A stretch of DNA of 47,584 nt, taken from Devosia elaeis. GTDB lineage: Bacteria > Pseudomonadota > Alphaproteobacteria > Rhizobiales > Devosiaceae. Of this stretch, positions 1 through 9,228 are shown in pieces. The stretch spans positions 1-47,584 of the forward strand of contig NZ_LVVY01000141.1 in NCBI RefSeq assembly GCF_001650025.1. The letters are read 5' to 3'. The first letter of the stretch is position 1. Every line of letters begins with the position of its first letter. The notes under the pieces are model-generated. The model ran no database searches. It had not been told where the DNA came from and was given only the letters and a program-made list of their open reading frames with translations. Both the position numbers and the translations under genes were made by a program.

Positions 1-242
1 GCCGTGGCCTCGCGGCGGGTGCGCGAGCCGGTGGCGCGGGGCAGCATGCCATATTCGGCGGTGACCCAGCCCTGGCCCTTGCCGCGTAGCCAGCCCGGCA
101 CGCTGGTCTCCACCGAGGCGGTGCACAGGACCTTGGTATTGCCGAAGGCGACCAGGCAGGAGCCCTCGGCCTTCATGGCGACATTGCGCTCGAGGGTCAC
201 TGCCCGCATATCGGAAGGCTGTCGGCCGGATGGGCGCATCAT
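1..242 (-). CDS. rph: Ribonuclease PH, N-terminal part (runs off the left edge)
   Basis: RNase PH is a phosphate-dependent 3'-5' exoribonuclease that trims tRNA 3' ends. Read on the minus strand, the first 80 codons give an [12 protein letters not shown] start followed by [12 protein letters not shown] and the [17 protein letters not shown] stretch, which is diagnostic of the family (usual length about 238 residues). Two adjacent ATG codons (242 and 239) are possible starts. The gene diverges from hrcA, an arrangement common in alphaproteobacteria, and the shared 136-bp gap carries a perfect CtrA-type box. Only the 3' two thirds are missing, because of the window edge. Confidence 0.93.
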   Translation of the reverse strand, partial: MMRPSGRQPSDMRAVTLERNVAMKAEGSCLVAFGNTKVLCTASVETSVPGWLRGKGQGWVTAEYGMLPRATGSRTRREAT

Positions 243-262
243 GATTCCAGTCGTTCTTGGCG

Positions 263-277
263 TTAACCGCCTCTTAA
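263..277. promoter_or_regulatory. Candidate CtrA-binding box between rph and hrcA
   Basis: The sequence reads TTAA-CCGCCTC-TTAA, an exact TTAA-N7-TTAA match to the CtrA consensus. A GATTC site (GANTC, the CcrM methylation target) lies 15 bp to the left at 243-247. It sits in the divergent promoter region of rph and hrcA. In DNA this GC-rich the motif is rare by chance, and only one other perfect copy was found in the window (in the candidate origin). Binding is inferred, not shown. Confidence 0.5.
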
Positions 278-378
278 CCCTCATCGGGGCGGCTCACAAG
301 CGCCGGGCGCTTGGCGGCTGGGGAGGAAGGGCTTAAATGAGAGAGCAGGGTTAAAGTGACGAGTTTATTCAAACCATC

Positions 379-1458
379 ATGACCAGAGCGGCCGAAGACT
401 TTCTCTCCGTGCTCAATGCGCGCAGCCAGGAGATTTTCCGCCGCCTGGTGGAGCGCTATCTCGATACCGGGCTGCCGGTGGGCTCGCGCGATCTGAGCCG
501 GTTGCTGCAGGTGGAGCTGTCGCCGGCCTCGGTGCGCAATGTGATGGCCGATCTCGAGGATCTGGGATTGATCGCGGCGCCGCATACCTCGGCGGGACGC
601 GCCCCCACCCAGCAGGGCCTGCGCTTTTTCGTCGATGCCATGCTGGAAATGGGGAGCGTGGACGAAAGCGAGCGGACGCAAATCTCCCGCCATATCGAGG
701 GCAGCGCGGGGCATGGACAGGTGGAGGACCTGCTCACGGAGGCCTCCTCGCTCCTGTCCGGGCTGAGCCAGGGGGCGGGCGTGGTCATCGCGGCCAAGGC
801 CGACATGGTGCTCAAGCATATCGAATTCGTGCGGCTGGATGCGAGCCGGGCCATGGCCATCCTGGTGGGGGAGGACGGGCAGGTGGAAAACCGCATCCTC
901 GACCTGCCGCCGGGCTTTACCGCCAGCGCCCTGGCCCAGGCCGGCAATTACCTGGCCCATTACGTGGTGGGGCGGACGCTGTCGGAGGCGCGGCGCGTGC
1001 TGCATGAGCGGCGCGCCGAACAGCGGGCGGAGCTGGACGAGCTGACGCAGAAACTGGTCGAGGCCGGCATCGCCACCCTGACCGATACCAAGGGCAATGG
1101 CGCCCCGACCGTGATCGTGCGGGGCCGCGCCAACCTGATCAACGACGCCATGGCGAGCGACGAATTGATGCGGATGCGCCAGCTCTTCGACGAGCTGGAA
1201 AGCAAGGACGGGCTGCTGGACCTCCTCGGCGACGCCGAGCGGGCGCAGGGGGTGCGCATCTTCATCGGCTCGGAGAACAAGCTGTTCTCGCTCTCGGGTT
1301 CATCGGTGATCCTCAGCCCCTACAAGGACGCCAATGACCGGATCGTGGGGGTTCTGGGGGTGATCGGGCCGACGCGGCTCAATTATGCGCGCATCGTGCC
1401 GGTGGTGGACTACACCGCCAATGTCATCTCCGCCATGATGGCGCGCAAGCGTCAATGA
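379..1458 (+). CDS. hrcA: Heat-inducible transcription repressor HrcA
   Basis: HrcA is the repressor that classically binds CIRCE operators in front of groESL/dnaK operons and uses GroEL as co-regulator. The 359-residue product has the N-terminal winged helix ([16 protein letters not shown], then [17 protein letters not shown] and the HTSAGRAPT motif at about 60-75) and the C-terminal GAF-like core ending with [16 protein letters not shown]. No strong Shine-Dalgarno precedes the ATG, and no CIRCE element is visible in this window, so its targets are probably elsewhere (for example groESL). It is followed by a 60-nt double-hairpin repeat and grpE. Confidence 0.96.
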   Translation: MTRAAEDFLSVLNARSQEIFRRLVERYLDTGLPVGSRDLSRLLQVELSPASVRNVMADLEDLGLIAAPHTSAGRAPTQQGLRFFVDAMLEMGSVDESERTQISRHIEGSAGHGQVEDLLTEASSLLSGLSQGAGVVIAAKADMVLKHIEFVRLDASRAMAILVGEDGQVENRILDLPPGFTASALAQAGNYLAHYVVGRTLSEARRVLHERRAEQRAELDELTQKLVEAGIATLTDTKGNGAPTVIVRGRANLINDAMASDELMRMRQLFDELESKDGLLDLLGDAERAQGVRIFIGSENKLFSLSGSSVILSPYKDANDRIVGVLGVIGPTRLNYARIVPVVDYTANVISAMMARKRQ

Positions 1459-1460
1459 CC

Positions 1461-1520
1461 GCCATTCGATCAGAGCTCATATGGCCTTATCGCCTGAAAT
1501 TGGTCCACCGGACCAATTTC
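1461..1520 (-). repeat. 60-nt double-hairpin repeat, copy A
   Basis: Read on the minus strand: hairpin 1 is 25 nt (1520-1496; arm GAAATTGGTCC, loop GGT, perfect 11-bp stem), then a 10-nt linker AGGCGATAAG, then hairpin 2 of 25 nt (1485-1461; GCCAT outer stem closed by ATGGC). In this copy the inner stem is degenerate (GAGC against GATC) and one side of the internal loop reads AT. It begins 2 nt after the hrcA stop codon and ends 15 bp before the grpE heat-shock promoter. See the findings for the five-copy comparison. Confidence 0.8.
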
Positions 1521-1534
1521 TGAACGGCGACAAG

Positions 1535-1563
1535 CTTGAATTAGGATGCCGCTTGGCCGATAT
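1535..1563 (+). promoter_or_regulatory. Candidate sigma-32 (RpoH) promoter of grpE
   Basis: A -35-like CTTGAAT (1535-1541) is separated by 15 bp from a -10-like CCGATAT (1557-1563). The spacing equals that of the dnaK and dnaJ candidates, and the sequence resembles the RpoH consensus CTTGAAA/CCCATNT. The grpE ATG is 40 bp downstream. This is a consensus match only. Confidence 0.55.
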
Positions 1564-1602
1564 GGCGGGCAAGACTTTTACCTTTTCACGGAAGATGACG
1601 AA

Positions 1603-2193
1603 ATGAGCGACGAAAACGCCGCCCAGGGCGAAACGCCGGAAATCGAAGTGCCGGAGACAGAAGCGCCCGAAGTCGATCCCGTCGAAGCGCTGACGGCGGA
1701 AAACGCCGACCTCAAGGACAAGCTGCTTCGCACCATTGCGGAGATGGAAAACCTGCGCAAGCGCACCGAGCGGGACGTGGCCGATACGCGCGCCTATGCC
1801 ATTGCCGGCTTTGCCCGCGACATGCTCTCCGCCACCGATGCGCTGAGCCGGGCGCTGGTGGTGATCCCGGCCGAGACGCGCGAAAATGCCGAAGGCACGC
1901 TGAAAAGCCTGATCGAGGGCATCGAGCTGGCCGAGCGGGAAACCCATCGCCTGCTGGCCAAGCACGGCGTCAAGCCGATCGAGGCGGCGGGGCAGAAATT
2001 CGACCCGCACAGGCACCAGGCCATGTTCGAGGTGCCGAACCCCAATGTGCCCGAGGGCACGGTGGTGCAGGTGGTGCAGGAAGGCTTCGCCATCGGCGAG
2101 CGCGTGCTGCGGCCGGCCATGGTCGGGGTGGCCAAGGGCGGGGCGGCTCCCGCTGCGCCGGCGGATGGCGAGGGCGTCGACAAGAGCGCCTGA
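1603..2193 (+). CDS. grpE: Nucleotide exchange factor GrpE
   Basis: GrpE releases ADP from DnaK and so drives the chaperone cycle. The 196-residue product has an acidic disordered start, a long helix ([31 protein letters not shown]) and the C-terminal beta domain with [13 protein letters not shown] and [16 protein letters not shown], all typical. I chose the ATG at 1603 (MSDENAAQ) over one 57 nt upstream because a GGAAG-type ribosome site lies just before it, proteins in this family begin near here, and the upstream codons overlap the candidate promoter region. A strong terminator follows the stop. Confidence 0.95.
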   Translation: MSDENAAQGETPEIEVPETEAPEVDPVEALTAENADLKDKLLRTIAEMENLRKRTERDVADTRAYAIAGFARDMLSATDALSRALVVIPAETRENAEGTLKSLIEGIELAERETHRLLAKHGVKPIEAAGQKFDPHRHQAMFEVPNPNVPEGTVVQVVQEGFAIGERVLRPAMVGVAKGGAAPAAPADGEGVDKSA

Positions 2194-2212
2194 GGCTTTC
2201 GGGATTTTAGGG

Positions 2213-2244
2213 AAAAGGGCGCCGATGGGCGCCCTTTTTGTTTT
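2213..2244 (+). terminator. Rho-independent terminator after grpE
   Basis: A perfect 11-bp stem (2213-2223 with 2228-2238; arm AAAAGGGCGCC) with loop GATG ends in TTTTT followed by GTTTT. It starts 20 bp after the grpE stop and ends the hrcA-grpE transcript. Confidence 0.9.
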
Positions 2245-2255
2245 GGGAAGGCTGA

Positions 2256-2388
2256 GCCGTCCCCCTCATCCGGCCCTTCGGGCCACCTTCTCCCCGAGGG
2301 GGAGAAGAATGGTCCGGTGACCACCTCTTATTCCTCTCCCTCTCGGGGAGAGGGTGGATCGGCCGAAGGCCGAGACGGGTGAGGGGGC
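2256..2388. repeat. Dispersed CTCATCC / CTTCTCCCC palindromic repeat, long copy
   Basis: CCCCCTCATCCGGCCC-TTCGGGCC-ACCTTCTCCCC is followed by its approximate inverse (GGGGAGAGGGTGGATCGGCC-GAAGG-CCGAGACGGGTGAGGGGG), making a large imperfect inverted repeat. Shorter relatives occur at 7021-7122, 11229-11280, 22261-22286 and 23049-23073. It lies between convergent grpE and pncA. This class of intergenic repeat is common in Rhizobiales genomes. Confidence 0.75.
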
Positions 2389-2410
2389 CACCCCGCCTTC
2401 GCTAACCGAC

Positions 2411-3043
2411 CTAGCCGAGAATTTCCCGGCTCATCACCCGCTCCACCCCGGCCTCTTCCATGTCCGCCCAGGCCTGTTCGAGGGAGCCATCGGCGTCGAT
2501 GGGGCGGGTGGCGTCTTCGATGACGGTGACGTCGAAACCGCCGGCAGCGCCGTCGAGGGCGGTCCAGGCGACGCAGAAATCGGTGGCGAGGCCGGTGACG
2601 AAGAGCCGGCCGACATCGCGCTCGTTGAGATAGCCGGCGAGGCCGGTCAGGGTCTCGCGATCGGCCTCCTGGAAGCCGGAATAGGAATCGATGGCGCGGT
2701 TAAAACCCTTGCGGATGACGAGCTGGGCGTGGGGGATGCGCAAATCCCGGCTGATCTCGGCGCCATGGCTGTCCCAGACGCAATGATCGGGCCAGAGCAC
2801 TTGGGGGCCGTAATCGAGCGCAACGCTCTCAAAGGGCGCCTTGCCGGGATGCTGGCTGGCAAAGGAGATGTGATCGGCCGGATGCCAGTCCTGCGTCAGC
2901 ACGACATTGCGAAACCTGGTCGCCAGCTTGTTGATCAGCGGCACGATCTCGTCGCCGCCCGCCACCGCCAGGCTGCCGCCCGGCAGGAAGTCATATTGCA
3001 CATCCACGACGAGCAGGACGTCATCGGGCCGGATTTCAATCAT
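2411..3043 (-). CDS. pncA: Nicotinamidase (isochorismatase-like cysteine hydrolase)
   Basis: Converts nicotinamide to nicotinate plus ammonia in NAD salvage. The 210-residue protein shows the Asp-Lys-Cys triad: D14 in VVDVQYDF, K112 in LVIRKGFNR and C157 in LATDFCVAW. The metal ligands D52 and H54 (TQDWHP) and H93 (WDSHG) are also present, which favours nicotinamidase over other isochorismatase-like hydrolases. Its start overlaps the 3' end of the upstream pabBC gene by 8 bp, so the two are co-transcribed and probably translationally coupled. Confidence 0.9.
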   Translation of the reverse strand: MIEIRPDDVLLVVDVQYDFLPGGSLAVAGGDEIVPLINKLATRFRNVVLTQDWHPADHISFASQHPGKAPFESVALDYGPQVLWPDHCVWDSHGAEISRDLRIPHAQLVIRKGFNRAIDSYSGFQEADRETLTGLAGYLNERDVGRLFVTGLATDFCVAWTALDGAAGGFDVTVIEDATRPIDADGSLEQAWADMEEAGVERVMSREILG

Positions 3044-4847
3044 GGTCTTGGTTCCTTACCCATTCGGCCGGCACCAGGCCGCGCACGGAATTGCCCAGGA
3101 AGATTGCCTCGGCCCGGGCGAGATCGGCAAGGGTCAGCACACGCTCTTCCGCCCGGCCGGACGCCAAAAGCTCGGCGCGCAGGGTGCCGGGCAGGAGGCC
3201 CGAAGCGAGGGCCGGCGTCAGCAATCGGCCGTCCCGCTGGAGAAAGAGATTGGTGAAACTGCCCTCGGTCAGCTCGCCGCGCTCGTTCCGAAAAACCACC
3301 TCGTCCAGCCCATGGGCGTCATGGGCGCGCTGGCGCGGCTCGTCGTAGAAGGCGCGATTGGTGGTCTTGTGGGCCAGCCAGAGCGAGGTCGAATCGAGTT
3401 TTTCCGCGGCGATGGCGAAGCGGAATTTTTCCGGGCTGGGGGGCAGGGGCACGGCGCTGAGGTCAAGGCCGGTTTCGGCCAGGGTCAGGCGGACGCGCAT
3501 GGGGCCGGTCCAATCCCGGGCCCGGTCATCGAGATAGGCATGGGCCTGCTCGCGAGTGACGGGCAGGGCGAAATAGGCGGCCGAATCGATGAGGCGATCG
3601 AGATGCCTGTCGCGCAGGGCAAAACCCTGTTCCGGCGTCCATTTGAAGGTTTCAATCAGGGTGACGGGCGGCGCCGGATCGGCGAGAAAGCGCAATTTGA
3701 GCAGGGCCTCCTGATATTCGTCCGCGGCCAGCGAATCGGCGACGATGCCGCCGCCGATGCCGATTTCGCCCCGGCCGGCCGAATCGATGATGGCGGTGCG
3801 GATGGCGACGTTGAAGGCGAAATCGCCATTGGGGGCAATATAGCCGATCGAACCGGTATAGAGCCCGCGCGGGCCGGCTTCGACCTCATGGATGATTTCC
3901 ATGGCCCGCAATTTGGGCGCGCCGGTGATGGAGCCGCAGGGAAAGAGATTTTCCAGCAATGCATGCATGCCGATGCCCGGCCGCGTCCGCGCCTCGATGC
4001 CCGAGGTCATGGTGTGGAGGCTGCGATAGGTTTCGACACTGAACAGGTCCGTGACCCGCACCGATCCGGTTTCGGCGATGCGGCCGAGATCGTTGCGCAA
4101 CAGATCGACGATCATCAGGTTTTCGGCGCGGTTCTTCTCGTCGCGGGCGAGGGCCAGGCGGCCGGCTTCGTCCTCGGCCCTGGTGCGGCCGCGCTTCAGC
4201 GTTCCCTTCATCGGTCGCGCCTTCAAGAGGCCATCGGTGCCGGAGACGAACAATTCGGGCGAGCGGGACAGGACGTGGTGATCGCCGGCATGGATATAGG
4301 CGCCATAGGCGGTGGGCTGGCTCTGCGCCAGAACCCGGTAAAGGCCCAGGGGATCGCCGTGGAGCCGGAAATCGGCCTTGAGAGTGAGATTGACCTGATA
4401 GGTATCGCCGGCGGCAATGAGGCTTTTGACGCGCTCGAAGGCCCGTCTATAGGTGTCGAAATCGAGCCTCGGTTCGATATCGGTGGCCAGGCCCTGGCCA
4501 GCGCCGGCCAGAAGGGCATCGGTCTCGGCCCGGTCCGGACGCCGGGGGGCGTCGTAAAGGCCGAACCAGAGCAGCGGCGTCTCGCTATATTCGGGCAGGC
4601 GGGGCGCCAGGCGCTCCTCGAACAGGAAACCCAGTTCATAGGCGAGATAGCCCGCCGCCCAGAGCCCTTGGCCGGCAGCGGCGGAGAGCCGACGCAGCGC
4701 CGCGCGGGCCGCAGCCGAATCATAGGCGACCAGCACTTCGCGCGGCGCGGTGAAGAGCAGGTTCTGGCCTTGCGGAGCGAGATTGTCGTGCAACAGCACG
4801 GTGCCGGGGGCGAACATGGCGTCAGATTTAGGAGATTTCGGCGTCAA
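3036..4847 (-). CDS. pabB: Fused aminodeoxychorismate synthase component I / 4-amino-4-deoxychorismate lyase
   Basis: A two-domain protein of folate (p-aminobenzoate) synthesis. Residues 1-395 are the chorismate-using PabB domain, with the PMKGT lysine motif (212-216) and the CGSITGAPK motif (304-312) typical of the family. Residues 400-603 are a class IV aminotransferase-fold PabC lyase domain with the PLP lysine K494 (LAHKTTNR) and E528 (GELTEGSFTNLF). Such PabB-PabC fusions are known in alphaproteobacteria; the glutaminase partner PabA is not in the window. An internal ATG at 4817 (MFAPGTVLL) is an alternative start. It diverges from dnaK. Confidence 0.9.
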   Translation of the reverse strand: MTPKSPKSDAMFAPGTVLLHDNLAPQGQNLLFTAPREVLVAYDSAAARAALRRLSAAAGQGLWAAGYLAYELGFLFEERLAPRLPEYSETPLLWFGLYDAPRRPDRAETDALLAGAGQGLATDIEPRLDFDTYRRAFERVKSLIAAGDTYQVNLTLKADFRLHGDPLGLYRVLAQSQPTAYGAYIHAGDHHVLSRSPELFVSGTDGLLKARPMKGTLKRGRTRAEDEAGRLALARDEKNRAENLMIVDLLRNDLGRIAETGSVRVTDLFSVETYRSLHTMTSGIEARTRPGIGMHALLENLFPCGSITGAPKLRAMEIIHEVEAGPRGLYTGSIGYIAPNGDFAFNVAIRTAIIDSAGRGEIGIGGGIVADSLAADEYQEALLKLRFLADPAPPVTLIETFKWTPEQGFALRDRHLDRLIDSAAYFALPVTREQAHAYLDDRARDWTGPMRVRLTLAETGLDLSAVPLPPSPEKFRFAIAAEKLDSTSLWLAHKTTNRAFYDEPRQRAHDAHGLDEVVFRNERGELTEGSFTNLFLQRDGRLLTPALASGLLPGTLRAELLASGRAEERVLTLADLARAEAIFLGNSVRGLVPAEWVRNQDHD

Positions 4848-4895
4848 GCGGAATCACCCCGGCGCGCAAAGAGCGGAAATCTCGGCAAGGCCATG

Positions 4896-4925
4896 CTTGA
4901 AGCCCTTCCCGCACCCCCCTATATA
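4896..4925 (+). promoter_or_regulatory. Candidate sigma-32 (RpoH) promoter of dnaK
   Basis: CTTGAAG (4896-4902), a 15-bp spacer and CCTATATA (4918-4925) match the alphaproteobacterial RpoH consensus well. The dnaK ATG is about 115 bp downstream. It is the best of the four heat-shock-type promoters found here. Confidence 0.7.
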
Positions 4926-5041
4926 CGCCCCGAGGCCCGGCAACGGGCGAAGGTAAAACCTACGAGGGACCCGACCCGAGAGGGGCACGAAGCTGCTTTG
5001 AAGGGCTTCGCCGCGGGTTCGCTGAAAGAGAGGCTAGTTTA

Positions 5042-6955
<1,914 letters not shown>

Positions 6956-6975
6956 GCCTGTTTCGCGTGATTGCG

Positions 6976-7005
6976 AGGCCCGGTGGCGACACCGGGCCTT
7001 TTTTT
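6976..7005 (+). terminator. Rho-independent terminator after dnaK
   Basis: A perfect 10-bp stem (AGGCCCGGTG, 6976-6985, with 6990-6999) and GCGA tetraloop are followed by a run of T residues to 7005. It lies 20 bp after the dnaK stop, separating dnaK from dnaJ transcription. Confidence 0.92.
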
Positions 7006-7020
7006 GCTGCCTTGGCCTTC

Positions 7021-7122
7021 CCTCTCCCCTTGTGGGAGAGGGTGGATCGCGCGCAGCGCCCGAAGACTGGATCACACCCCCTCATCCGCCCTTCGGGCAC
7101 CTTCTCCCACGAGGGAAGAAGG
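7021..7122. repeat. Dispersed CTCATCC / CTTCTCCC palindromic repeat, second copy
   Basis: Contains CCTCTCCCCTTGTGGGAGAGG, then GGATCGCGCGCAGCG, and the inverse half CCCCTCATCCGCCCTTCGGG-CACCTTCTCCCACGAGGG. It is the same family as at 2256-2388, in the dnaK-dnaJ gap. The 299-bp gap otherwise holds a parS-like site and the dnaJ promoter. Confidence 0.7.
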
Positions 7123-7147
7123 GAAGAGAGGAGGGCTTCGGGACAAA

Positions 7148-7163
7148 TGTTCCACGTGAATCC
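7148..7163. other. Degenerate parS-like site
   Basis: TGTTCCACGTGAATCC differs from the parS consensus TGTTNCACGTGAAACA at two positions. It lies in the dnaK-dnaJ gap, about 32 kb from parAB. It may be a weak ParB nucleation site or a relic. Confidence 0.4.
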
Positions 7164-7188
7164 GTCTCGGTTGATCCCGGTGCCTCCC

Positions 7189-7217
7189 CTTGCTAAGACG
7201 CGGCTTCCTGCCCATAT
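7189..7217 (+). promoter_or_regulatory. Candidate sigma-32 (RpoH) promoter of dnaJ
   Basis: CTTGCTA (7189-7195), a 15-bp spacer and CCCATAT (7211-7217). The -10 part matches the RpoH consensus exactly and the spacing equals the grpE and dnaK candidates. Its presence after the dnaK terminator suggests that dnaJ is separately heat-inducible. Confidence 0.55.
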
Positions 7218-7304
7218 GCGGGACAAGAGGCCGGCAAAGCCGGCTTTGTTCGTTTCATTCCAGCGCGACGACCGGACCGGCGCGACCCAAGAAGAGAGTT
7301 TACC

Positions 7305-8438
7305 TTGGCCAAACGCGATTTCTACGAGGTGCTCGGCTGCCAGAAAGGCGCCGATGATGCCGCCCTCAAGAGCGCCTATCGCAAGCTCGCCATGCAATTC
7401 CACCCCGACCGCAATCCGGGCAATACGGAGGCCGAGCACCAGTTCAAGGAAATCAACGAGGCCTATGACACGCTGAAGGACCCCCAGAAGCGCGCCGCCT
7501 ATGACCGGTTCGGCCATGCCGCCTTCGAGAATGGCGGACCGCGCGGCGGCCCCGGCTTCGGACCGGAATTCGCTTCCTCCATGTCCGACATCTTCGAGGA
7601 TATCTTCGGCGATTTCATGGGCGGCGGGCGGCGCAGCGGCGGGGGTGGCGCGGCGCGGATGCGCGGCTCGGACCTGCGCTACAATCTCGAAATCGACCTC
7701 GAGGAGAGCTTCGAGGGCAGCACGGTGGAAATCGACGTGCCGACGCTGGCCAGCTGCGAGACCTGCGAGGGCTCGGGGGCCAAGCCGGGCACCGGCACCC
7801 ATACCTGCCGGCAATGCAATGGCCATGGCAAGGTGCGCGCGGCGCAGGGCTTCTTCACCATTGAGCGCACCTGCCCGGTCTGCCAGGGACGCGGGCAGAT
7901 GATGGACCAGCCCTGCACCGATTGCGGGGGGCAGGGTCGGCGCCAGCAGAACCGCAAGCTTTCGGTCGATATTCCGCAGGGCATCGAGGACGGCACCCGC
8001 ATCAGGCTGGCCAATGAAGGCGAGGCCGGGCTGCGCGGCGGACCGCCGGGCGATCTCTATATCTTCGTCTCCATCCGGCCGCACCAATTGTTCCAGCGCG
8101 ACGGGGCGGATCTGTTCGCCCGCGTGCCCATCGCCATGACCACGGCGGCGCTGGGCGGGGAATTCGAAGTGCCCACGCTCGACAATGCCCGCGCCAAGGT
8201 GAAGGTGCCGGCCGGCACCCAGCCGGGCCAGCGCGTGCGCCTCAAGGGCAAGGGCATGCCGGTCCTGCGCAGCAAGGATGTGGGCGACCTCTATGTGCAG
8301 CTCGACATCGAGACGCCGCAGAACCTCTCCCGCCGGCAGCGCGAATTGCTGGAGGAATTCGCCCAGCTCGAGACCGCCGATACCAGCCCCAATTCGGGCG
8401 GCTTCTTCGACAAGCTCAAGAAAATGTTCGAGGCTTGA
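7305..8438 (+). CDS. dnaJ: Molecular chaperone DnaJ (Hsp40)
   Basis: Co-chaperone that stimulates DnaK ATP hydrolysis and delivers substrates. The 377-residue product has the J domain with HPD at 33-35, a Gly/Phe-rich linker (about 70-130), four CxxCxGxG zinc repeats ([32 protein letters not shown]) and the C-terminal substrate domain. The start is TTG at 7305, preceded by GAAGAGAG; no in-frame ATG gives the conserved KRDFYEVLG start. A double-hairpin repeat pair follows within 20 bp of the stop. Confidence 0.98.
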   Translation: MAKRDFYEVLGCQKGADDAALKSAYRKLAMQFHPDRNPGNTEAEHQFKEINEAYDTLKDPQKRAAYDRFGHAAFENGGPRGGPGFGPEFASSMSDIFEDIFGDFMGGGRRSGGGGAARMRGSDLRYNLEIDLEESFEGSTVEIDVPTLASCETCEGSGAKPGTGTHTCRQCNGHGKVRAAQGFFTIERTCPVCQGRGQMMDQPCTDCGGQGRRQQNRKLSVDIPQGIEDGTRIRLANEGEAGLRGGPPGDLYIFVSIRPHQLFQRDGADLFARVPIAMTTAALGGEFEVPTLDNARAKVKVPAGTQPGQRVRLKGKGMPVLRSKDVGDLYVQLDIETPQNLSRRQRELLEEFAQLETADTSPNSGGFFDKLKKMFEA

Positions 8439-8454
8439 GCCCGGCGCTTCGCGC

Positions 8455-8514
8455 CAAATCACGCCGGTGGCGTGATTTGAGGGCTCAAGGCCTGGAGAGC
8501 TAAGCTCGGAAGGC
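8455..8514 (+). repeat. 60-nt double-hairpin repeat, copy B
   Basis: Hairpin 1 (8455-8479): arm CAAATCACGCC, loop GGT, perfect 11-bp stem. Linker AGGGCTCAAG (8480-8489). Hairpin 2 (8490-8514): outer stem GCCT/AGGC, inner stem GAGC/GCTC, apical loop TAA, purine-rich symmetric internal loop. Here the outer stem differs from the other copies but still pairs. It is in tandem with copy C, just after dnaJ. Confidence 0.8.
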
Positions 8515-8522
8515 TGGCCGTA

Positions 8523-8581
8523 AAAATCGCCCAATGGAGCGATTTTAGGCTTTAAAGCCATGAGAGCTATGCTCGAATGGC
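8523..8581 (+). repeat. Double-hairpin repeat, copy C (59 nt)
   Basis: Hairpin 1 (8523-8546) lacks one T relative to the expected arm AAAATCGCTCC, leaving a bulge; loop AAT. Linker AGGCTTTAAA. Hairpin 2 (8557-8581) has GCCAT/ATGGC, GAGC/GCTC, loop TAT and GA/GA internal loop. All 25 nt of hairpin 2 are identical to copy E, 39 kb away. It starts 8 nt after copy B. Confidence 0.8.
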
Positions 8582-8625
8582 ACGGAGATCGCGGCTTTCC
8601 AGAAGCACGCTCGAATACCTCATGG

Positions 8626-8671
8626 TGAGCTTGTCGAGAACTCGCCACGACCTCGTCCTTCGACAAGCTCA
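8626..8671. repeat. Inverted repeat with GAGCTTGTCGA / TCGACAAGCTC arms
   Basis: TGAGCTTGTCGA (8626-8637) pairs with TCGACAAGCTCA (8660-8671) over 12 bp around a 22-nt loop, followed by GGATGAGGTCTGCTG. Motifs of this kind are widely dispersed REP-like elements in proteobacterial genomes. The flank GGATGAGGTCTGCTG recurs at 12419-12433. Confidence 0.7.
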
Positions 8672-8696
8672 GGATGAGGTCTGCTGAAGCAACGTG

Positions 8697-9104
8697 CTAT
8701 GCTTCCGGCGCGCCGTTCATGTCCATCCAGACATATTCCCAGACATGGCCATCCACGTCGGCGACGGCGCGGGAATACATGAAGCCCATGTCCTGGCGCT
8801 CGCGCACTTCGCGGCCTCCGGCCTTGAGCCCGGCATCGGCTATGGCGTCGACCGCCTCGCGGCTGTCGCGCGACAGGGCGTAAAGCGCCTGGGTCTCGGC
8901 CTTGGGATCGGGGATGGGCAGAGGCGAGAATTCCTTGAACTTGGCATGGGTCAGCACCATCACGAAAATGGTGTCGCTGATGACGATGCAGGCGGCGGTC
9001 TCGTCGGTGAAGTCGGGATTGTGGTCGAAGCCCAGGGCCTTGTAATAGGCCATGGAGGCGGCGAGGTCGCGAACCGGGATATTGACGAAGATCATGGAGG
9101 ACAT
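8697..9104 (-). CDS. VOC (glyoxalase/bleomycin-resistance fold) family protein
   Basis: A 135-residue single-domain VOC protein: MIFVNIPVRDLAASMAYYKALGF at the start and DVDGHVWEYVWMD at the end are the paired beta-alpha-beta-beta-beta signatures with a C-terminal metal-ligand-like Glu. Substrate is unknown; it resembles uncharacterised lactoylglutathione-lyase-like proteins. I chose ATG 9104 (AAGGGA ribosome site 8 bp upstream) over an ATG 63 nt further up. It diverges from an FMN reductase gene, and a TTAAG-rich palindrome lies just upstream. Confidence 0.85.
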   Translation of the reverse strand: MSSMIFVNIPVRDLAASMAYYKALGFDHNPDFTDETAACIVISDTIFVMVLTHAKFKEFSPLPIPDPKAETQALYALSRDSREAVDAIADAGLKAGGREVRERQDMGFMYSRAVADVDGHVWEYVWMDMNGAPEA

Positions 9105-9120
9105 TTGGCGTTCCCTTATG

Positions 9121-9138
9121 CTTAAGTCATTACTTAAG
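9121..9138. promoter_or_regulatory. Palindromic operator candidate between VOC and FMN-reductase genes
   Basis: CTTAAGT-CATT-ACTTAAG: 7-bp arms and a 4-nt spacer, and each arm contains its own CTTAAG palindrome. It sits 16 bp upstream of the VOC start codon in an otherwise GC-rich region. The binding factor is unknown; MarR/HxlR-type regulators often use sites of this shape. Confidence 0.4.
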
Positions 9139-9228
9139 TGACTAGGACATTGCGGCTTTTCCGTCAATGCTCTTGCCTAGACGAATGAGGCGGGGCACTT
9201 TCGACAGGCTCGGCCAGATGGAGGCAAA

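Noticed and set aside
243..378. Search for a CIRCE operator near hrcA, and at the grpE and dnaK promoters
   Set aside because: No TTAGCACTC-N9-GAGTGCTAA-like inverted repeat was found at these places; the heat-shock genes instead have RpoH-type promoters.
7230..7250. GCCGGC-AAA-GCCGGC followed by TTTGTT as a terminator upstream of dnaJ
   Set aside because: The stem is only 6 bp, the T-run is interrupted, and it lies just downstream of the best dnaJ promoter candidate; it may be a leader hairpin but is not convincing as a terminator.
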